A stretch of DNA of 58,171 nt, from contig SUYH01000018.1 of the NCBI GenBank assembly GCA_015060535.1, forward strand, positions 1 through 58,171, read 5' to 3'. The notes beneath the pieces were generated by a model, which saw only the letters and a program-made list of their open reading frames with translations, was not told the DNA's origin and made no database searches. This document shows positions 53,520 through 58,171 of this stretch, piece by piece (positions within the stretch are counted from its first letter, which is position 1; every line of letters begins with the position of its first letter). The translations under genes and the position numbers were made by a program. This DNA comes from Prevotella sp. (GTDB taxonomy: Bacteria > Bacteroidota > Bacteroidia > Bacteroidales > Bacteroidaceae).

Positions 53520-54281
53520 TCACATCGACAGGTCTTCACGTGTCGAATACTCAACCCGACGAATCTCCTCAGCATCAGCTTCTTCCTGATAGCTGGCTAT
53601 CTTGTTGTAGTCGTTGGTGATCTCCTCCAAATGGTGGTCGGCACAACGATAGACGATACCGGGATACTGGGTGAGCAAGGGGATGTTATGTGTCGTCATG
53701 ACGACAGCCGTCCCCGTATGGGTCACCTGACGAAGCAGTTGCAGAATGCTGGCTGCTGTCTCAGGGTCCAGATTACCGGTTGGCTCGTCGGCAATGATAA
53801 TCTTCGGTTTGTTCAGGATTGCACGAGCAATGGCTATGCGTTGCTGTTCACCGCCAGAGAGCTCGTGTGGATAGCGGTCAGCAAAATCTTCCATCTCGAC
53901 ATCCTCCAGTACATCCTTGATGCGTTCTTCTATCTCGTCCTTCTTACGCCAGCCCGTAGCTCGAAGCACGAACTTCAGGTTGTCGTGAACGGTGCGGTCG
54001 CTCAGCAGTTGGAAATCCTGGAAGATAACACCCATCTGACGACGCAGAGCAGGGATATATTTACGTTTCATCCCGACAACATTGTGGTTCAGTACGACAG
54101 CGGTCTCGGCTTCATCGACATCCAGTTCAAAGTAGAGCGTCTTCAGCAGCGAGCTCTTACCTGCGCCAACACGTCCGATGACATAGATGAACTCGCCCTC
54201 GTCAACGTGGAAGTCAACATCTTCGAGCACCAGCACGCCATCGTTCTGATAAATCTTCGCCTTTTTATAATCTATAAGCAT
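53520..54281 (-). CDS. ftsE: FtsE-like ABC ATPase
   Basis: The cell-division ATPase that, with membrane partner FtsX, controls septal peptidoglycan hydrolases. 253 residues. Walker [10 protein letters not shown] (about 36-44), signature LSGGEQQR, Walker [17 protein letters not shown], His switch TTHN. The C-terminus extends about 25 residues past the usual FtsE end ([18 protein letters not shown]). No ftsX is adjacent or in the window. It lies between hisIE and lysC. Confidence 0.9.
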   Translation of the reverse strand: MLIDYKKAKIYQNDGVLVLEDVDFHVDEGEFIYVIGRVGAGKSSLLKTLYFELDVDEAETAVVLNHNVVGMKRKYIPALRRQMGVIFQDFQLLSDRTVHDNLKFVLRATGWRKKDEIEERIKDVLEDVEMEDFADRYPHELSGGEQQRIAIARAILNKPKIIIADEPTGNLDPETAASILQLLRQVTHTGTAVVMTTHNIPLLTQYPGIVYRCADHHLEEITNDYNKIASYQEEADAEEIRRVEYSTREDLSM

Positions 54282-54328
54282 AATACTTTGTTATTAAATG
54301 CGGAAGCAAATTTTTCACTTTTTATTTT

Positions 54329-54976
54329 TCACTTCATCTCGCCCTTGGCCTTCGCTTCGCGTCGCTTCTTGTCCCAGTTGGGATCGTGGCGCTTCTGCAA
54401 TTCAGCAGCGACATCTTCTATTCGCAGTCCTTTCTCGGTCAGCATGACCAACAGGTGGTATAACAGGTCGGAAGCCTCATACACCAGATGGTCGTTCGTA
54501 CCATTGGTCGCTTCGATGACGGTCTCCAGGGCTTCTTCACCTACCTTTTGGGCTATCTTGTTGATGCCTTTGTTAAACAGGCTGGTGGTATACGAGCCCT
54601 CGGGCATCTCCTCTTTGCGCTTGTTGATGAAGTCCTGCAGCTCCGTCAGGAAGAGTAGGGGATTGGCATCGTTCTCTTCGCCCCAGCAGGTGTCCGTTCC
54701 GGTATGACAGGTAGGACCGTCGGGATTGGCCTGTACGAGCAGCGTGTCGTTGTCGCAGTCTATCTTGATGTCTACCAGGTTCAGGAAGTTGCCTGATGTC
54801 TCACCCTTGGTCCAAAGTGTGTTGCGCGAACGGCTCCAAAAGGTGACATGCTTCGTGTCCAGCGTCTTCTGATAGGCTTCTTCGTTCATGAATCCTAACA
54901 TCAGCACCTTTCGGGTCACTGCATCTTGTATGATAGCAGGCACGAGGCCGCCCATTTTTTCAAAATCTATCGTCAT
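54329..54976 (-). CDS. hisI: Bifunctional phosphoribosyl-AMP cyclohydrolase / phosphoribosyl-ATP pyrophosphatase
   Basis: Steps 2 and 3 of histidine synthesis (hisIE fusion), 215 residues. HisI part (about 1-110): VLMLGFMNEEAYQKTL, WSRSRNTLWTKGETSGNF, DGPTCHTGTDTCW (metal-binding Cys/His). HisE part (about 115-205): YTTSLFNKGINKIAQKVGEE and EASDLLYHLLVML. The spacer before it is a GAATTGAAG micro-repeat that also encodes the end of hisF. Confidence 0.97.
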   Translation of the reverse strand: MTIDFEKMGGLVPAIIQDAVTRKVLMLGFMNEEAYQKTLDTKHVTFWSRSRNTLWTKGETSGNFLNLVDIKIDCDNDTLLVQANPDGPTCHTGTDTCWGEENDANPLLFLTELQDFINKRKEEMPEGSYTTSLFNKGINKIAQKVGEEALETVIEATNGTNDHLVYEASDLLYHLLVMLTEKGLRIEDVAAELQKRHDPNWDKKRREAKAKGEMK

Positions 54977-54980
54977 AACT

Positions 54981-55009
54981 TCAATTCTTCAATTCTTCAA
55001 TTCTTCAAT
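54981..55009 (-). repeat. 9-bp tandem repeat at the hisF end and hisI spacer
   Basis: AATTCTTC units in tandem (about three copies, period 9). On the minus strand they encode the final hisF residues (IEELKN) and provide its TGA stop. The same type of repeat precedes rnfA at 23547-23580. Confidence 0.75.
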
Positions 55010-55762
55010 CCTTACGTTTATTCCTTCGTTGTGTAAATATTGTTTCAGTTCGGGTACGGGAATCTCGCCAAAATGGAATACTGAGGCGGCAAGTGCGGCA
55101 TCAGCATGACCTTCCAGAAAGACATCACGGAAGTGCTCCTTACACCCAGCGCCACCACTGGCGATAATGGGAATGCGCAGCGAGTCGGAGAGTTGGCGTA
55201 GGGCCTCGTTGGCAAAGCCTTGCTTCGTACCGTCGTGATTCATCGAGGTAAAGAGTATTTCGCCAGCACCTCGCTCTTGGGCTTCGTGGGCCCATTCGAA
55301 CAGGTCTAGCTCCGTACGCTCACGACCACCTTTCAGATAGCAGTGCCATCCGTCCTCATCATGACGGGCATCGATGGCTACCACACAGACCTGCGAACCG
55401 AAACGGTTGGTAATCTCGCTGATCAGCTCTGGGCGACGGATAGCTGCCGAGTTGACACTGACCTTGTCGGCACCAGCGTACAGCAGTCGCTCGACATCAG
55501 CCAGCTCGTTGATACCTCCGCCCACAGTAAATGGGATATTCAGCGTCTCTGCCACTCGGGTCACCATATCGGTAAACGTCTTGCGACCTTCGAACGATGC
55601 GGTGATGTCAAGGAACACCAGTTCGTCGGCTCCTTGTTCAGAATAGGCCTTGCCCAGTTCTACAGGATCGCCTGCAGAGCGCAGATTGACGAAGTTAGTA
55701 CCTTTCACGGTCTCTCCGTCCTTCACATCCAGACAAGGTATTATGCGTTTTGCCAGTCCCAT
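54989..55762 (-). CDS. hisF: Imidazole glycerol phosphate synthase, cyclase subunit
   Basis: Forms imidazole glycerol phosphate and AICAR using ammonia from HisH. 257 residues, (beta/alpha)8 barrel. [20 protein letters not shown] contains the catalytic Asp, and [12 protein letters not shown] the second (Asp in the DxR region); phosphate sites GGIN and ASGGAG. It overlaps the hisA 3' end by 22 bp. Its last codons lie in a micro-repeat. Confidence 0.98.
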   Translation of the reverse strand: MGLAKRIIPCLDVKDGETVKGTNFVNLRSAGDPVELGKAYSEQGADELVFLDITASFEGRKTFTDMVTRVAETLNIPFTVGGGINELADVERLLYAGADKVSVNSAAIRRPELISEITNRFGSQVCVVAIDARHDEDGWHCYLKGGRERTELDLFEWAHEAQERGAGEILFTSMNHDGTKQGFANEALRQLSDSLRIPIIASGGAGCKEHFRDVFLEGHADAALAASVFHFGEIPVPELKQYLHNEGINVRIEELKN

Positions 55763-56466
55763 AGTTCTTTCAGATTAATTTTACCTTCATAGATGGCCTT
55801 GCCGAAGACGACAGCAGGAATGCCCGCCGCATCGAGCGCCTTGATATCGTCGATGGACGAGACACCACCGCTGGCTATCAAGTGCAGCTGCGGATATTCA
55901 GCCATAATGGCCTTGTAGAGCTCAATGGCTGGACCTTGCAGCGTACCGTCCTTCGAAATCTCCGTGCAGAGCACATTGCGGATACCTGCATCCACAAAGC
56001 GACGCAGGAAGGGCAGCAGCTCTTCGCTGGAGTCTTCTTTCCATCCGTTGATGCTGATCTTGCCGTTGCGCACGTCAGCACCCAGTATCAGTCGCTCTGC
56101 ACCATACTGCTCAGCCCATGCCAGGAAACGCTCAGGCTCGGTGATGGCAATCGAACCGACGGTCACCAGCGCAGCTCCGTTTTCGAATGCGATACGGATA
56201 TCATCGTCCGTCTTGATACCTCCGCCAAAGTCTACTTTCAGCGCTGTTTTTTCTGTGATTTGTCGCAGCACCTGGTCATTGACGATATGGCGCGACTTCG
56301 CACCGTCCAGATCGACCACATGCAGACGTTGGAAACCTATCTTCTCGAAATCGCTTGCCACTTCAGCAGGCGAACTGGAATAGACGGTCTTCTGTGCATA
56401 GTCGCCTTTCGTCAAGCGAACGCACTGTCCATCAATGATATCTATGGCAGGAATCAGTTCTATCAT
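55741..56466 (-). CDS. hisA: ProFAR isomerase
   Basis: Amadori rearrangement of the fourth step of histidine synthesis. 241 residues, (beta/alpha)8 barrel related to His[22 protein letters not shown] carries the catalytic Asp; [12 protein letters not shown] and [11 protein letters not shown] are phosphate-binding loops. It overlaps hisH by 4 bp and hisF by 22 bp. Confidence 0.98.
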   Translation of the reverse strand: MIELIPAIDIIDGQCVRLTKGDYAQKTVYSSSPAEVASDFEKIGFQRLHVVDLDGAKSRHIVNDQVLRQITEKTALKVDFGGGIKTDDDIRIAFENGAALVTVGSIAITEPERFLAWAEQYGAERLILGADVRNGKISINGWKEDSSEELLPFLRRFVDAGIRNVLCTEISKDGTLQGPAIELYKAIMAEYPQLHLIASGGVSSIDDIKALDAAGIPAVVFGKAIYEGKINLKELWDWQNA

Positions 56467-57053
56467 AGTTCGAGAAAATTCTTAATGATACGCTCACCGG
56501 CCTTTCCGCTCTTCTCGGGGTGGAATTGGCAGGCATAGAAATTGTCTTTATGCATAGCGGCAGAGTAGGGCAGTATATAGTCAGCCACCGCCACCGTCTC
56601 TTCGCAGATGGGAACATAGTAGGAATGCACGAAATAAACATAGGGATCGCAGAGCCCTTCGAATAATTTCTCATTTTGCGCGAAGCGCAACACGTTCCAA
56701 CCCATACAAGGCACCTTGTCCTCATGACGGATAGGGGAGAATCGCTTCACTTCTGCGTCGAAGATGCCAATACAATCGACATCGCCTTCCTCGGAATGCT
56801 TGCACAGCAGTTGCTGTCCCACGCAAATACCAAAAACGGGTTGCCGGAGCGAACGGATCACCTCGTCAAGCCTATGAGCCTTCAGATATTCCATAGCGCC
56901 ACGGGCTTCGCCCTGACCAGGAAACAGCACGCGGTCAGCCTTCTGCAACTGCTCGGGATCGTCCGTCAATAGGGGGTCAACACCCAGTCGTTTCAGGGCA
57001 TTAACCACCGAATAGATGTTTCCTGCGTTATATTTTACGATAGCTACCTGCAT
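56463..57053 (-). CDS. hisH: Imidazole glycerol phosphate synthase, glutaminase subunit
   Basis: Class I glutaminase that supplies ammonia to HisF. 196 residues. VKYNAGNIYSVVNALKRLG at the N-terminus; nucleophile Cys77 in GICVGQQLL; His/Glu pair in QFHPEKSGKAGE. It follows purU with no gap (TAAATG). Confidence 0.98.
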   Translation of the reverse strand: MQVAIVKYNAGNIYSVVNALKRLGVDPLLTDDPEQLQKADRVLFPGQGEARGAMEYLKAHRLDEVIRSLRQPVFGICVGQQLLCKHSEEGDVDCIGIFDAEVKRFSPIRHEDKVPCMGWNVLRFAQNEKLFEGLCDPYVYFVHSYYVPICEETVAVADYILPYSAAMHKDNFYACQFHPEKSGKAGERIIKNFLEL

Positions 57054-57917
57054 TTAGCTGAAAATAATCGTTTTGTTCTTATAAGTCAGAATCTTGCGCT
57101 GGATATGCTTGCTGACAGCATGCGACAGCACGATCTTCTCCAAATCCTTGCCTTTCAGCACCAGACTCTCAGGGGTGTCCTTATGCGAGATGCGCGTCAC
57201 GTCTTGTTCGATGATAGGACCGGCATCCAGCTCAGCCGTCACGTAATGGCTAGTAGCTCCGATAATCTTCACACCGCGTTCCCAAGCCTGATGATAGGGC
57301 TTCGCACCGACGAAAGCAGGCAGGAACGAGTGGTGGATATTGATGATATGGTTCGGATAGGCGGCAATCATCTCGTCTGAGATAATCTGCATGTATCGAG
57401 CCAGTACGATAAACGTAACTCGCTCTTTTTTAAGCAGTTCCATTTCAGCCTGTTCAACTTCTTCCTTGTTGGAATGGTCTTTCTTGATGCTCCATACATA
57501 ATATGGAATACCGAATTGCTCGGCTACATAGCGCAAATCCTCATGATTGCTGACAATACACGGAATGTCGATGTCCCATTCGCCAGCTTTCCAGCGTGCC
57601 AGCAGGTCGTACAGACAATGGCTCATTTTCGACACGAAAATCGCCATTCTTGGACGCCTGTCGCTGAAATACAGCTTACAGGTCATCTGGTAACGCTGGG
57701 CATAAAGCGTATTGATGTATTCCTGGATTTTTTCACGCGGAATGAGAAAATTCTCCAATTCCCATTCAATACGCATGAAAAACATGCCGTCTTGTTTGTC
57801 CACATATTGGTCAAGGTAAACGATATTTCCTTGGTTATCCGTGATAAATCTAGTGACTTCTGAAATGATGCCTTGCTGATCAGGACAATGCAGAAGTAAA
57901 ATTGCTGTTGGTTTCAT
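57054..57917 (-). CDS. purU: Formyltetrahydrofolate deformylase
   Basis: Hydrolyses 10-formyl-THF to formate and THF, balancing one-carbon pools. 287 residues: an N-terminal ACT domain (1-85, LLLHCPDQQGIISEVTRFI) and a formyltransferase-fold domain (90-287) with IINIHHSFLPAFVGAKPYHQ and TAELDAGPIIEQD, the catalytic Asn/His/Asp set. First gene of the long minus-strand run that includes hisHAF-hisIE. Co-transcription with histidine genes is notable because both use folate/purine intermediates (AICAR). Confidence 0.96.
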   Translation of the reverse strand: MKPTAILLLHCPDQQGIISEVTRFITDNQGNIVYLDQYVDKQDGMFFMRIEWELENFLIPREKIQEYINTLYAQRYQMTCKLYFSDRRPRMAIFVSKMSHCLYDLLARWKAGEWDIDIPCIVSNHEDLRYVAEQFGIPYYVWSIKKDHSNKEEVEQAEMELLKKERVTFIVLARYMQIISDEMIAAYPNHIINIHHSFLPAFVGAKPYHQAWERGVKIIGATSHYVTAELDAGPIIEQDVTRISHKDTPESLVLKGKDLEKIVLSHAVSKHIQRKILTYKNKTIIFS

Positions 57918-57967
57918 TTTTTATTCTTATTTACGCGTAAGTGTGTACATCTTTTATTTAAGACGTG

Positions 57968-57999
57968 CAAAGATACTCATTTTTTGCAGATTATCCAAA
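57968..57999 (-). promoter_or_regulatory. Promoter of the purU-his run
   Basis: TTTG (57996-57999), a 20-bp spacer and TATCTTTG (57968-57975) on the minus strand, ideal spacing. The leader is about 45 nt. The 172 bp to the window end contain no gene that I can see. Confidence 0.85.
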
Positions 58000-58113
58000 T
58001 TTTCTCCTGAAAATTACAAAATAAGCGCCTTTTTTACGTTTTCCACAGATTTTCATAAATTCTAAAATAATCGGCATTATGATAAATAGCATTTTTTTAA
58101 ATGTAACCGTCCA

Positions 58114-58149
58114 CAGAACCCGTTGGAAATAGTGTATAAAGGGGTTCTG
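58114..58149. repeat. 8-bp inverted repeat near window end
   Basis: CAGAACCC (58114-58121) and GGGTTCTG (58142-58149) are exact complements. No T run follows. It may belong to a transcript or element outside the window. Confidence 0.4.
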
Positions 58150-58171
58150 AGAGATTTTAGTCCCCTATTTC

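Noticed and set aside
54981..55009. Possible frameshift or truncation of hisF in the 9-bp repeat
   Set aside because: HisF reaches its normal length (257 residues) and ends naturally in the repeat.

Overview
The window reads as a chromosomal segment of a Bacteroidales bacterium, most likely Prevotella or a close relative. The support is: Bacteroidetes-type promoters (a TTTG element about 20 bp upstream of TAnnTTTG) before many genes; an HU-related DNA-binding gene followed by a 30-codon 'smalltalk'-type gene; a class III fructose bisphosphatase; a galM/sugar-MFS/galK operon; a TonB-dependent receptor; and an Rnf complex beside pyruvate:ferredoxin oxidoreductase. No prophage, transposase, CRISPR array or rRNA is visible. 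There is one tRNA gene (Arg, anticodon TCT).

Layout. 1-2992: 3'-truncated pyruvate:ferredoxin oxidoreductase. 3034-4221: AAA/DUF4143-type ATPase. 4361-13150: a compact five-gene minus-strand operon coding for a receiver-PP2C phosphatase, a membrane coiled-coil/WD40-like protein, a large propeller sensor whose histidine-kinase core has lost its phospho-accepting His, a small soluble histidine kinase, and a TonB-dependent receptor with a helical N-terminal domain. I do not recognise this assembly as a described system and consider it the main candidate for novelty. 13288-18245: malic enzyme, TetR regulator, cytidine deaminase, LysM glucosaminidase and an acidic hypothetical protein. 18379-24183: rseC-rnfBCDGEA. 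24180-25133: TrmH-family methyltransferase and tRNA-Arg. 25193-28625: three ester hydrolases. 28622-30777: an accessory patch with an apparent pseudo-amidase, a 40-bp AT palindrome inside a MITE-like inverted repeat, the HU-related gene, the smalltalk-type gene, two GC-rich dispersed repeats read in frame, and a possible small RNA.

30808-35809: hisG-hisD-hisC, an MFS transporter and a LolA-like protein. 35884-37020: MltF-like lytic transglycosylase. 37089-40717: galM-MFS-galK. 40824-45529: folC, dnaJ, grpE and an ABC-F protein with one dead ATP site. 45597-57917: a long, tightly packed minus-strand run (purU, hisHAF, hisIE, ftsE, lysC, lysA, two glycosyltransferases, fbp, folK, M64 peptidase), with one clear promoter upstream of purU.

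How the parts work together. PFOR produces reduced ferredoxin, which Rnf can use to drive ion pumping and NAD+ reduction. MaeB and Fbp belong to central carbon flow. The his genes form two clusters (GDC and HAF-IE), and hisB is not in the window. Many operon spacers consist of short AT-rich tandem micro-repeats that recur in unrelated operons, and one such tract is read in frame inside the MFS gene at 31436-32617.
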